Shown: positions 44,944-57,489 of the stretch, piece by piece | Position numbering within the stretch: position 1 is the stretch's first letter | Layout: each line of letters starts with the position of its first letter | Origin: Pohlia nutans | Taxonomy: Eukaryota; Streptophyta; Bryopsida; Bryales; Mniaceae | DNA length: 64,000 nt | Assembly: GCA_022496805.1 (NCBI GenBank) | Contig: CM040103.1 | Span: 5,474,001 to 5,538,000, forward strand | Reading direction: 5' to 3' | Made by a program: the position numbers and the translations under genes | Notes under the pieces: model-generated | The model's database searches: none | Seen by the model: the letters and a program-made list of their open reading frames with translations, nothing else | Told to the model about the DNA's origin: nothing

Positions 44944-45875
44944 TCACACTCCCTTATTAGTATAGCAGCTCACTACGTGATCAATTACATGATAATGAAA
45001 TGCACAACTTCCAAAGCAAGGTGGAATTCAAATCGAGTAGGGTGGGATTTTGTGTCTCCAAGTATAGGTCCCAATTACAACCACCCATGCCCAGCCCATG
45101 GCAACAATCACATGGTCCACCTTACTTAGCACATGGTCCCCCTTACTTAGGTCATGGACTCTGACAGCCATTCTTAAGTAGATACACATGACAACATAAA
45201 TGGTGAAGGATGCATGTGTTGGGTTTTCACACAGCTGATTAAACAGGTTACTAACCAAAATTAATTGGTCTTTTTTTTCCATTGAATGACCGCCGGTTCA
45301 ATTCTATTACTGGGAACTTGGACAAAGAAGAAGAGAGAGGGAGAAGAAGAAGGAAAAAAAATGAAAAAGAAAAAAGAAGGATGTTGAGGGAGCTAACTTG
45401 GATTGTATTCCTGGAAGCCAAACCATGCCAGGGCTGCACAGGCCATGACTGAAGCTGGTGGTATGGTTGATTGTCCTAAAACCACCGACTTAAGCAATAT
45501 GCCCTATTTTTGGCAGTGATAAATTTGAAAAAAACACCGCATTCCAAATAGGTTTTGATGAGGATTGCAGAAAATTTGTAACATCTAATTCGCATTTGTC
45601 AATTTCATACAAAATTCCAAAGTGGAAAGTAACCTGTGACCCATACATCATATACCAATTTTCTAAGTTCACACTTTGTTGTTCCTAGATTCAGCTCATG
45701 AACTAATCCAAAACCACCAACTATTTCTTTGCATGTCATTGGTCTACTTGAATAGTGAAATTGGTGGTTTTGAATTTCAACTGTGGTGACCCAAGAAAGC
45801 TGTACAGTACATGTCATAATTGGGGGAGGTGGTGGTTTCAAGACATCCTACCTTATCGCAATCCAATGAAACAAA
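44944..45875. other. Intergenic, no feature recognised
   Basis: Ordinary sequence with a purine-rich tract (45320-45382). No gene recognised. Confidence 0.4.
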
Positions 45876-45879
45876 TGAA

Positions 45880-46109
45880 CCCCTAAAGGATCAAGAAGTC
45901 CAAATTGGGTTTCATGTTTTTTTAATAGTTTTGAGTTCATCATATTTGGACTTCCTCTTGTTTGATTTTCTATAATTTTTTACCAACAAATGCAATGATC
46001 TTCAATAGTTTTGGTGATATAAAATTTGGTCTCATCTAAATTGTATTGTTCACAATACGATCAATTGGATTTGTCATTTTAAAATTGTGAATCCTTGATC
46101 GTTTAGGGG
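45880..46109. mobile_element. Short TTAA MITE
   Basis: 230-bp element with ends CCCCTAAAGGATCAAGAAG and CTTGATCGTTTAGGGG. TTAA at 46110-46113 on the right; TGAA at 45876-45879 on the left (one mutated base). The core GATATAAAATTTGGTCTCAT is shared with the family. Confidence 0.85.
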
Positions 46110-46113
46110 TTAA

Positions 46114-46811
46114 ATGTATAAGTTAGATACAAAGAAAATTGCGCAATAGAATTTTCCATAAAGTTGAGCAAACAAATCCCACTAGAGGAAAGACAAGGCA
46201 AAATTGGCTTTTCAGCTTAATCGGCGGCAAAAACGAGTTTTGGCTCTTACTTTTGCAACTAATCACGATGCTTTGTGTTGTCAAGTAGATTCAAACATGT
46301 GATCTCTCCAATGCAAGAATAGCTCCTCCACACCAATCACAAGTTCCCAAAGGTGAATCTCTTTGTGCCCCCACCATCGGCCTTACGTTCCCCCAAGCTA
46401 AGTGTTTAAATGGTTGTGGCAGCAAACGTTAGAGAAGTATATATAAAGCCTTGAAAAAGTCAAAGCGGCAAACCAAATATGCCCTCATGACAATCTAGAT
46501 AACTCTAATGCATTGGAATAAAATATACCGTAAAATAAATTAAATGGAGCTGTAAGATTTTTTGAGCATATCATTTTATTTTGTGTTTTGTGAATTTATC
46601 GCAATCATACATTAATGTCTCCATTCCTTGCTACATCCTATGGAGTATGTTAGTGAAATATGCATGCTCCAAACCAAACAAGTTTTGGGAAACTTCTTCA
46701 ATTATTAATAACATATCATATAAAATTATATAAAAGTATAGATTTATTCCAAATTTATCACCTTGTGATGCTTTGTTGTTTCTGCACTACTTCATTAGAT
46801 GCTCCTTCTTG
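46114..46811. other. Intergenic, no feature recognised
   Basis: AT-rich; nothing recognised. Confidence 0.4.
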
Positions 46812-46815
46812 TTAA

Positions 46816-47355
46816 CCTTTTAACGTCCCGATTCAACACTGTTTTCAAAGATTTGTTATAAAATGGTTGATGAAAAACGGAAATGGAGTTGATGTACAAA
46901 ACAAAGTTGTAAATGTCAATGTGTAGATAACATCTGTACGGTTGGATTCATCATATTTATTATTAATATTTTAAAGTAATTTTGCAAGGTTTTCTCTTGA
47001 AATTCAATTAAAAATCCAAAATTAACACAATTTTTTTTTTAAATATTGTAATGAAATTAGAATGACATGCACTACGAGATGGTATGGTTTCCATTATTTG
47101 ATTCTACTTACTATGGAAAATCATATTTAAGGTCTTTCTTTTTGAACTAAGATTGAAACTTGACGTTAATCACTTTTGTAATTTTTCAAAAATTCACATT
47201 ATCTTATTTGGAAGATCCATACCATGCAAATGGTATTCAACTAGCACAGGAATGATAAAATTTTAAAAATGAATGAAAAACATCTGGTACCTACAGAAAT
47301 CGAGCTGCTGAAATTCATCCGGCGTCCAGATTCTGGACGCCGGCGTGCTAAAGGG
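46816..47355. mobile_element. TTAA element, 540 bp, CCTTTTAACGTCCCG class
   Basis: Between TTAA 46812-46815 and TTAA 47356-47359. Ends are CCTTTTAACGTCCCG and CTGGACGCCGGCGTGCTAAAGGG; the outer 7 bases pair well, the inner part less so. No coding. Confidence 0.7.
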
Positions 47356-47359
47356 TTAA

Positions 47360-48598
47360 CTTTCAAGATTCATATTGCATAAACATGTAAACGATTTAAA
47401 CTCCTACACCAGTAAGACTTTTAGTACAAGTGTGTGTAAGTATTCATTTAAAAATAAATAGTGTGATCTCAAAAGCAATGCAATGGGACATGTTGAGTTT
47501 TCAAATCTATTGTGCCAATGACTTTAACTTTCTGTTTGTACAGTTGAATACTTGATTTTATGTTTTTTTAAACACATTCACCAAGTCCAAAGTGAAAGAC
47601 CCCATAAATTTTCAATTTTCCCAAAACCATGCACTCCTTAAGAATTTTTCCTAAAAGCTAAAGGAGGAGACACCTTTAAAATGTGACAAAAATTGCAAAG
47701 AACTCAAGAAAATGTAACTATAAGATCTTTTAGTTCATGTTGAAACTTTCTGCCTCAAGAAACTCAAATTTCTTCTGTGGCCATGTATATTTGGATACAA
47801 GTACATAATTGCTACCATATTTTGCTATGCCAATATATTTTAATACATCCTTGTTCTTAAATATATAGACTACTACATCTTTAGGTCAGTTTCAATACTA
47901 ATGTGTTGAAATAATTTAATTTTAGAATTCAAACTATAGGAATTGTCATTTCTTAATTTTTGGAAAATTTACTAATTATGGCATTTCAAATTTCACAAAG
48001 AACTAAAGACATTCAAAAAAATTCCTGTTTTTTGGGTATTGGTCTACAAGTTTATCAAAATTTGAACATGCTTCAAATTATTCCTAACTATTTAAGAAAC
48101 AAACTTGTATGGAACGTATTTGAATATATCATTGTATTTTTGTACATGGAACAAATTGTATAAGCAAATGTACAATGGTCAAACATATAGAGCCCAAAGG
48201 ATGTTTAGAATTCAAGTTCAAAAACATCGCGCCAATGGAAAAACATATTATTACAGTTTGAATAAACATAGCGAAATAGGAAATACTCATTATAGTGGCT
48301 TCTTTATTTTTAGTAGAAGATAATTGGTTAAATTTTCAGTTCAGTTTTGGTTATTTTCAGTTCAATTGGTTAAATTTTGGTTATTTTGATAATTGGCTTA
48401 TATAATAGAAATTATATAAGCCTTCAACTTCATTATAATGCTTACCTCACAATACTATAAATAAACTTCTTCCATGTTGACACAATTTTTGTACATAGTT
48501 GCTTTTCGTATAGTGACCAAAGTCTTGTGCATAATTTTTTCAACATTCATTATTAAATAGTACATCCTTGTATATTTTGTTGATTTTGGGGTGATTCA
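47360..48598. other. Intergenic, no gene recognised
   Basis: AT-rich. The last ~60 bases (48541-48598) form a first, less complete copy of the left arm of the hairpin that follows. Confidence 0.4.
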
Positions 48599-48750
48599 CA
48601 ACATTCATTCTTGTTAGATAGCTACATCTTTGTATATTTTGATTTTCGGGTGATTCACAACAATTGGATTTTTTGTTATTTTTTTCCAATTGTTGTGAAA
48701 TCACCCCAAAATCAAAATATACAAGGATGTAGCTAAAAGCATGAATGTTG
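48599..48750. repeat. Long hairpin, ~70-bp arms with 16-base loop
   Basis: Left arm 48599-48668 (CAACATTCATTC...CAATTGGA) and right arm 48685-48750 pair almost throughout, with a few bulges, around a T-rich 16-base loop. A tandem copy of the arm precedes it at 48541-48598. The shape resembles a young MIRNA or a foldback MITE; which it is cannot be told from sequence. Confidence 0.8.
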
Positions 48751-51375
48751 AGGTTCATGATCATCGTGCCATGTGAAGAAACATGGTCCATTTTGCAAGC
48801 TAGGTACAAAGGTTGGTGACAATCACTAATCAATATTGACACCATTAGCAAATGCAACAATTTTCTAAAAAAGTTTGTATATAGGGGTTTTTCAAGGCAG
48901 CATTCACTTTTGTTTCTGGTTTTGAGGCTTAAATATGATAGTAGAAATGGAGTAATCTTGAATGCATTGAAGAATTTTACAAACACATCATATCCACTTG
49001 CAATGTTAGGAATCAACAAGAGGTTTAATTTTAAAAAGCTTTACATATTAGATTTTAACTTTCAACTTAGAATCTAAAATTTTCAACGCCATTTAAATTA
49101 ATCATGTAAGACATCATTTTGAGTAAAGAGTCAAAATTGAAGAAATACAATCCAAAAAAGAAACATGATTTTATTTTTCTTTCTTTTGAAATTAACTTAA
49201 ATTTAAGATGACATTTAACATATATGCATTTAACATAGGTATAATTAGAAACACTCATATTTCACTTGATATTAGACTTTTCTTTATAAGCCAATGTGAT
49301 GATGAAATTAATGTGAATTTATCTGTGGTTTAGTTTTACACAAAAGTTTTTGAAATCGTCATTTTTACTTTAAATAAATTTTAAAGTATATGCTCAGTAT
49401 GTTTGGCTTCGATATATGTCTATAGATTAGCTCCTTAACCCCTAAAGGACCATGCTAATTTCTAAAATTTTATCATTTCTCATAATGTTTTCAAAAATGC
49501 AATTGTATTTCTCAATTGGTGTTCATGTAAAAAACTTCACCGTTGAAGCTCAAAAAGGACTTAGTTGTGAGACTACCGTAACACCATAGCTCGCCACCTG
49601 GCGAACGAATATTTATTTTTTATTGAAAAAATAAGGTTCGCCTCTCAAAAACTGAATTTCTCAATTTTTGTTTTTTAGCAAAAATCAGTAAAATTTGATC
49701 TTATAAGTAAGCGTGATACCAAAAATAATAAAATATGGTAGCTTTGTACATACTTGTGTTATGTTCCTATAAATTTTTGAAGTTCAAATTTGACCCCTTT
49801 CTAGCATTTCCCATAAAATAAGTGCACTTTTGATAAAGGACACGCTACCAAATCTAAGTAGAAATGCTTAACTTGGATAGAAAGATTGAAATTTTGCAAT
49901 TTTTTTTGTTGTGGACACTAAACTTTGGAATTTTAAAAACAATGCAATTTGTTTTGTCACAAAATTCCATTCCAATATTTATTGGTGATTTTCCAAAGAT
50001 TGAAAAAGTGCAGCAATGCTTACACTGCGACAAAAAATGTGGGTGACCGTAGCTTGCAATCACCCATTACTACGTCATTAATACTATATAATAATTATGG
50101 AAAAGTTTTAAAATATTTGAAAGGGAATCTTTTTCAATCTTTTGAATATTTTCTACATATTTTATAATGTTTTGGGATATTTGAAATATCCCAAAAATAT
50201 TTTTTAAATCTTTACAAAATTATATGCAATGTAACAAATAATAAAAATCACAAACACCGGCTTAGCAAGTCACCAACAAGTCACTTCACCCAAACATAAG
50301 TTTTTGGGAATCAATCATTATTGTTGTATTTAGTTTTAAAACACTATTTTTTGTGAGCACCTAATACAATACATCTTTGTATGCTCCTAAAATTTCAAAC
50401 GCTAAACATGATTTTAGAATTTATGAGAATGTTTGCAGTGAACATGTTTACTATTTATATATTACATGAGAATGTTTGCTCAAAAAAACAAAAAACAACT
50501 CATGATCAAACCTTATAATCATGTAATATATATGGTAGATTGTCATGAAAATTAACATACCGTAGTACCATAGCAGGTTCGTCCTAAAATAATCCCAAAA
50601 ATTAAAAACGTAAAAATTAGATAATTTTGTAGACAAAAAAACAAAAAAAAATAATATAATAATTTTTGCAATGCTCCTTTCTTGGTACTAAAAAACTTTT
50701 GAAAACTTTTGAAGACCACCAAGCTCTTACACACTTCTTACACACCTAATAATGATAGACCACAAAAATCTTCCACACCTTTTAACTATTTAGAGTGAAC
50801 AAATAAGAATATAGTAAAGCAAAGTTCTTTGTAGATTCATCAAATCCAAGGTGACTTTACGGATAACTCAATTATAGTGTACTATAATGTATATAAGAAA
50901 CTTTTATGAGAAACTTCTTTCTATACATTATAGTGTACATCAACATGAAGCAAAATATGCAAACACTTTGGAGAACTACCCCAAGAACTACAGCCTTTGA
51001 AGTTTGGTCTCTAGTGTGAAGCCCGAGAGGGCAATTTTTGACTTTCTTGCAATGTGATTGGTGGACTCTAGTCTTTAAGCCATAGTGTGAACCTACCCAA
51101 AATAACTAATAATCACGACAATGATGTACGTGGGATTCTACAATAATTCTCATCATAGTAGTTTGGAATCAAAGATAGCAGTAAAGTTTACGCATTGCCG
51201 TTGAGTGAACTTCTGATTACTATATACAGCGCACGTACAAAACCTCCAATGGTGAGGCCAAGGATCAATTGAAATCTCCCTATCTCGTGGCCGTGTCTTC
51301 AGATTGGATTCTTGGTCGATTTGCACAGCATTGAAGATACAGACACACCGTCATTTGGTTGTATGGTGATTATTA
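48751..51375. other. Intergenic, with a possible TTAA element left end
   Basis: TTAA at 49435-49438 is followed by CCCCTAAAGGACCATGC, a good left end of the TTAA class. No matching right end was found, so the element is truncated or very diverged. 50870-50940 holds a short inverted repeat (TATAATGTATA...TATACATTATAGTGTAC). 50990-51100 carries a fragment like PIF family H (CTCTAGTGTGAAGC, CCATAGTGTGAACCTACCC). No gene. Confidence 0.45.
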
Positions 51376-52075
51376 TCATGTATTAAAAATGAAAATTAAA
51401 GATCCAAAAATGAAAGTTGAAGATCCAAAAATGAAAGTTGAAGATCCAAAAATGAAAGTTGAAATCCCAAATATGAATATAAAAAATATATTTTGATGAT
51501 ATAATTTCAACAAGTCAAATGTCTTTATATACTATACTCAAGCGATAAAAATAAAAAAGTAAAAGTTTTTAAAAATAAAAAAGTAAAAGTTTAAAAAAAT
51601 AAAATACGACTCAAATTTAAAATTATCTTAAGATAAAGTAAAAGTAAAATCTAAAATAAAACTAGAGTTGTTTGTTTTATTTGACAAATAAAACAATGCG
51701 TAAACAAATTTGGGAAGATTCTATAACCCGGAAAAATTTGAAGTAGGGAGTAGGAATAACTCCAGTTTTATTTTAGATTTTACTTTTACTTTATCTTAAG
51801 GTAATTTAGAATTTGAGTCGTATTTTATTTTTAAATTATCTTAAGATAATTTAAAATTTGAGTCGTATTTTATTTTAAAAAACTTTCACTTTTTTATTTT
51901 TATCGCTTGAGTATAGTATATAAAGACATCTGACTTGTTGAAATTATATCATCAAAATATATTTTTTATATTCATATTTGGGATTTCAACTTTCAATTTT
52001 GGGATTTCAACTTTCAGTTTTGGATCTTCAATTATCATTTTTGGATCATTAATTTTCATTTTTGGATTTTAAAAA
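51376..52075. repeat. Foldback element with ~300-bp arms
   Basis: Left arm ~51376-51665 and right arm ~51765-52075 are reverse complements over most of their length. Shared blocks: ATACTATACTCAAGCGATAA, GACTCAAATTTAAAATTATC, TTTACTTTTACTTTATCTTA. The ~100-base loop is unrelated. The outer left arm has three 21-bp units with GATCCAAAAATGAAAGTTGA. The right arm holds an internal duplication. No coding. Confidence 0.88.
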
Positions 52076-52099
52076 ATCATCGGTAGATTTTGGTCTATG

Positions 52100-52300
52100 T
52101 ACCAAATGTCTATGTATGATATATTTGACTTTCCATTTATGATTTTCAATCTTCCATTTAAGATTTTTAATCTTCCATTTAAACATTTGAATCTTCTATT
52201 TATGATTTTTGATCTTCCATTTATGATTTTAAATCTCCCATCTATGATTTTTATCTTCCATATATGATTTTAAATTCTCCATCTATGAATTTTAAAACTG
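52100..52300. repeat. Degenerate ~21-bp tandem array
   Basis: Repeats of a TATGATTTTNAATCTTCCATT phrase (about eight diverged units), continuing the motif of the foldback arm end. Confidence 0.75.
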
Positions 52301-53028
52301 AAGACTTTTAGAATTACATAAACTTACAAATTCCTAGTTCTACTTCTAGTTTTTCACATTATTTTTGCGGTTTATATTGGAGGAGGAAGAAGCCCTTTCA
52401 GGAAGAATTCAACAAAAGGGAGAATTCAACTTGGAAAGTGTGCACTAAACTCCAAATTAGAATTTTTGGGGTGGGGCACTCAACTCCCATCCAACCCCTC
52501 CCCTCCATAAATCCCTCCAACAACCCCTCCAATATCCAGATCAAGGGGTTGTTTGGAGGGAGTACGGTGCAAATGCTCTAAGGTACCAGTTTGTGTTGAA
52601 GGATGTTCCCCAAAGAACTGTAGAGGCCAAAAAATTTCATTCAGTACACCCATTATCATCTTTAGTCTGAGACCTACAATTAGGGTCTCTTTACACAGAG
52701 GCAAGAAGCAGTGAAGATAGAAATTTAAGCCAATGGAAAGCCTATAAAACGAGAAGACCAAAACATGTCACTTTACACCCAAAAGTTTTAGTCCAAGGGA
52801 TGAAAGGAGGAGAAAATGACATGAACAACACTTTTGTCCTTCGTGGCAACAAAAGTGAACATTTTTCAAGACCCTTGGATTTTGTATCAAGCCCACCTCA
52901 AGAGGTGGGTCTAACTCAAAATCCGGGGGCGGGGGGGGCGTTTGGCCAAAATTCTCACAACCAATCATTTTTTATTTAAAAAATAAAATGTAAGAACGTT
53001 ATTTTAAAAAATCGGCTCTTTATTTTGT
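52301..53028. other. Intergenic, no gene recognised
   Basis: 52440-52585 has CCTCC-rich sequence ending GTGCAAATGCTCTAAGG, a possible decayed end of the GAGCAT-type MITE. 52925-52940 is a G-rich run. No gene recognised. Confidence 0.4.
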
Positions 53029-53151
53029 GGCCCCTTCTCACTTTACACTATATCCAAAGGCCGTCAAGTTCAAAGGTTGGCTTCTCTAGTTAGAGCCATG
53101 GCCCTTGTGAGGTTTTCTCCATGGCTTCTTGCCTGTAGTGTAAAAAGGGCC
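53029..53151. mobile_element. Short PIF/Harbinger-like MITE (family H derivative)
   Basis: 123 bp with ends GGCCCCTTCTCACTTTACAC and GTAGTGTAAAAAGGGCC. TTA follows on the right; the left triplet is TGT. The internal AAAGGCCGTCAAGTTCAAAG resembles family H. Confidence 0.6.
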
Positions 53152-53434
53152 TTAGTCCAATTTTTTTTACGATTCTTTGGACTGATTCCAATATGATAAT
53201 AAAACATTTTTAATATTTTTAAACAACTCAAAATAGTAATTTCAGATTATTTTATTCATATTTAGCACAATGATGTGAATTAATTAATTGTGTATATATA
53301 TATTCAAATGGTCATATATACTTGTCTACAATATACAATATATACATAGTTTCCAAATTGTAAGCAAAGTACATATGTGTGTGTATGCATAGTTTCCAAA
53401 TATGTATATATTGAGGTCAAACTATGTATACATT

Positions 53435-53483
53435 GTATGTATGTATGTATGTATGTATGTATGTATGTCTGTGTGTGTGTGTG
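53435..53483. repeat. (TATG)n then (GT)n microsatellite
   Basis: About eight TATG/GTAT units from 53435, one TCTG, then GT repeats to 53483. Confidence 0.95.
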
Positions 53484-55396
53484 GAGCATACGAAAGAAAA
53501 GTGAAGAAGTAAACTTCCATATTTGAGATTATGACCGAAGGTCTAGAATTTGTCAAATTCCACCAATCAAATAGCAAGAAAGCCGGAAATTGACTTCTTA
53601 GGCTTCACATTAAAAGTTGAAGTCCAAAGGCCGTCGCCCTCCAAAGTGCCTACATGACAACACTTTATGAGATTTGGCGCCAATGCAACAAACTCTAAAA
53701 GGATAATTAGATCGGCCAAGATTGAAAACCTAATCCTCCCTTGAAAGGATGTTAATTTCTTTTTATTTTATAATATATATATACATGAATTGTTTTATTT
53801 TATTTTTATTGTATATTTATAGCCCAAGACTTTAAACTCTCAACATGAATTGGGTTTGGCTTCATGTGATAGTGTGAACTCGCCTTTAGGTCAATGTGAA
53901 TAAGTAATTTGTCTAGTAAAGACACCACCCCAAAAGTCACAAGAGAATATTGTAAGGCTATAAAAAAATTATTGTTGAAAATTTTGGGAATGTTTTTCAT
54001 AAAATAATTTTTTTTGTATGCGAGAAAGAAATAATCTTGAAATATATTAAAAAATACTTCAGTATATGAAATTTATATTTAAAAAAATATTTCATGCAGA
54101 TGTGTTGCCATTGTTTCCATTTACGGTAATCAAATTCATATATTCCCCTCTTTTGAAAGGTGGACTTTATTATACACTAATTATAGTCATAGTTGTAACT
54201 TTTGTTGTAACAATAAACCTAAAGTGTATTTGTAAGTGTAACAATACTTTTTGGTATGATACATACCATTAATGGTGTATAAAAGATATTGAAAGAGTAG
54301 TAGTTGCCACAATAAGGCGAGGATCAACATTTTTTGGAATTGCTAATATGAATTCTTATTGTGATATTTATTTTCTATTCAGATATTGAATTTATTTATA
54401 ATTTTTAGAATTTAAATATGATCGTTTATACAAAAAAAGCTCAAAAATTCAATATAGTGAAACAAACACTATGACCAATGAAACAATATGGTGATTTGTT
54501 AGGTCTTCAAAATGAATGTAATTCAATTTCCAGTGATTTTTTTCTTAATCTGTGCCGATTCATACCTGCTAGATTTGGAAGCATACGTGATGATAGATTG
54601 ATAGAATTTTGTGACCATTCAATTATTTCGATGTAAGTGAGAAGTTGTTATAATCAAATAGTTGTAGAATTTTGAGTAGTCATATATAGTAGAAAACACT
54701 CAAAATTAGTTTACTATGTTTATATGTAATTCTACAACTTTTTTAAAACCGTTCTTACCAAAAAGATGTATATTTCTAGATTATTTATACATGTGTTGTA
54801 TGTGCCACATTACAAGGGTCTACAACATGCGAATAAATCAATTGAAACATCTTTAGCAGGTCAAACATACAATTTGAAGAGAAAAAATAGCAAATTCCGG
54901 CACAATTTCAAGTACTTCCTCATGTTTTGGACCGCATTTGGTTCAATATGTAGAAATGCTAATACGTGTATGTTTGTACAATAGTTGGGTTGAAGGATAG
55001 AACATTACATCTAGCAAAACAAATATTACAAATTCCATTGAAACTTGAAACAATTATGAGCATATAGAATTATAGATAAGATTCTCTAGATGCTTATAGG
55101 AGGGGCTCTTCTATAGTAGTTTTTACAAGGGAATTTTTTTCATTAATTATTGAATTTGAGGGTATAAGCTTAGTATGCTCTTCATTGAAAACAAGAAGAA
55201 ATTTACTCTCAACAACAGTCTAGCTTTTGGCTAATTTAAGCATAAAATTGTCAATAGTCCACAGAATAAAATAAAAAATATATTTTATTTATTTTATTTG
55301 AAGGTTGGGGTTTTTTTTTAGTCTTTGTATAAATGTTTTTGTTGTTGGATTCTCTAAAATTTTCAGATTTAAAAATCCAATTCATGGATTTAAGGA
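53484..55396. other. Gene-free AT-rich region
   Basis: 53510-53670 and 53850-53895 carry fragments like PIF family H (GTCCAAAGGCCGTCGCC, AGTGTGAACTCGCCTTTAGG), perhaps the two sides of one decayed element. No gene recognised. Confidence 0.4.
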
Positions 55397-55400
55397 TTAA

Positions 55401-55961
55401 CCCCTAAACGTCCTCACACCTCTCCAAATTTGGCAACTTTGCAAAGATGCATTGTAAAATGCAACTGAGAGAGATATTTTGAACTCAATGTATCAATAAA
55501 AGTTCAACATTACAGATTTTAAATTCCATCCATATAGTCAGATTTGCCATTGCTATCACTAATATTTTGGTATGAATTTGAAACTTGAAATCAAATATTT
55601 TGTAATTCAATTACAAATAAGATATGGACAATTTGTGGATGAATTTTTTTGTAAATGGATGAAATGTAATATTCTAAATGTAATGATTTTGGGAGATTTT
55701 TTGGTTGCTTAATTTTACGAGTTTTATTTTTCAAGAGCTCATTTAGACTAAAATCTTCAAATTTTTTGGTGAATCATTTCAAAATGAAACGAGGCACAAG
55801 TTTTTCACAAATCATCTTCTTTCTAATCAAACCACATATGCATGAAGCTAGCTTGCCATAGAATTTTTTAGTATTTTTTCCCTTGCAAAAAAATGACATA
55901 TGAGAAAACATAGATGAAATATGTACATTGTCCAAAAATTGGACATTTGGGCAATTAGGGG
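55401..55961. mobile_element. TTAA element, ~560-bp class
   Basis: 561 bp between TTAA 55397-55400 and TTAA 55962-55965. Ends are CCCCTAAACGTCCTCAC and GGACATTTGGGCAATTAGGGG. Related to 19053-19640 and 43885-44400. Confidence 0.85.
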
Positions 55962-55974
55962 TTAATCACAATAA

Positions 55975-56128
55975 CTATCTACAAGTATTTGTTGCCTTTT
56001 GCTAAGACATGAAATATTCTTCATTCATTCTAGTGATATAAAATCGTTCCTATCTAAATTATGCTTTTACAATATGATTGATTGAATTTGTCATTTTAAA
56101 ATTATTGATCATTGGTCCTTGAGAGGTT
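55975..56128. mobile_element. Relic of the short TTAA MITE family
   Basis: The right part only: ATTCTTCATTCATTCTAGTG, TTTACAATATGATTGATTG and ATTGGTCCTTGAGAGG. Confidence 0.65.
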
Positions 56129-56142
56129 CACTTCTAAAAGAC

Positions 56143-56352
56143 CAATGATTCATGATTTTGAAATGACAAATTCAATCAATCATATTGTGATAAAAAATTC
56201 AGATGGGGTCAACTTTAATATCATTGGAGTAAGTGAAGAACATTGTACGTCTTGGTCAAAACATAAATAGATTTGAACTAAAGGAAGTCCCCATAGGACT
56301 TGCTCAAAAATTGCAAAAAAAACATGATGACCAATTTGAAATCATTGGTCTT
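56143..56352. mobile_element. Relic of the short TTAA MITE family, inverted
   Basis: Starts AAAGACCAATGATTCATG and ends AATCATTGGTCTTTAGAGA. Core blocks occur in reverse orientation relative to 55975-56128. TTAA flanks lost. Confidence 0.65.
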
Positions 56353-57486
56353 TAGAGATCAAAGAAAGGAAAAATGAATAAGAGAAGCAAGTGAGGAGGG
56401 GTTTTCACTAAGGACCAAGAAGACGTCTCATGGATTTTTAAAATCTATGATTGACCCTATGAACTAGTTCTAAGATGATTTCAATTTATACCACTCCAAG
56501 AAAAGAACTCGGACCATGAGAGTTGAGATTACCAAATGGGCTATAACACCCCCTAGTGGAAAATGTTTCATGGTCCGAGTGCATTTCTGGTGGATCAAAT
56601 GAAGGAGGTTCTGAAGCCGCAAAACTTGTTGACTATGGAGACTAGAAGAAAACCAAAAAACAAGAAGTGTCAAATTGATTTGAAAAATTCAAGATAGCCT
56701 AATGTGGCTATTCTAAACTCAAATCCATTGAAAATTTTGCATTTGGAGATGTGGTTTGGGAAATATAGGTGCTCAAAAAATACGAAACAAGGCGTTTAAA
56801 AAAATTTGGTGGCCTGTGTTTGGCAAGTTACAAGTTGGATTCCAAATATTTTTACATATTTGAGCTTGAAGTGGTTTGATTGATCTAGTACACTACTTAT
56901 TTCTATTACTGTGAGTGAACATAATTCAATATTTTCATAGTAATTGTTGCATTAGAACATTGAAAGTATAAGTTATAGTAATTGAGAGTATAAATTGAGA
57001 ATTCTCAGAGCAAGTACATTTGAGATGTATGTACTGAAATTAGTGTGAGGATTGGTGTAAAGTCTCAAACTAATCATGCGACTCACGGTAATGGCAATAA
57101 TCAATGTATTGAAATTTTTGAAATGACCCACAAATTTTTTTTCTTTTTTTCAATTGTAACATGTTTAAGAAAACCAACCCATCCTCTTTTTGGTGCATGG
57201 TCACTTGTCCCGGTCCAAGTTCAATTTACATCTAGTGAGGGTGGAGGCACTGAACAAGGAGTTTTAAAAGGGAACCGGCTAAAATCCAATATTTTACAAA
57301 AGCAACCGGTTTTAGACAAGAACACACCCCGTTATTACCTAGGTGTCACCTCGGTAGCACTTCGAGTATCACAAATTTATCCGGATTTTAGCCTAGAACT
57401 ATGAGTTTCAACCGATAAGTTGGCAATTTCATTGTGCTGATTTTATGCCAACTATTGGATTTTCCCATACATTGGGTGGAGGAATG
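56353..57486. other. Intergenic, no gene recognised
   Basis: An open frame at 57045-57404 contains a T-rich run and no recognisable domain; I do not call it a gene. Confidence 0.4.
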
Positions 57487-57489
57487 TAA

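Noticed and set aside
48540..49019. 159-codon minus-strand frame
   Set aside because: Its C-terminal third is the hairpin repeat and the remainder is AT-rich with no domain.
57045..57404. 119-codon open frame
   Set aside because: No domain, contains a T-rich run, no supporting splice structure; chance frame likely.
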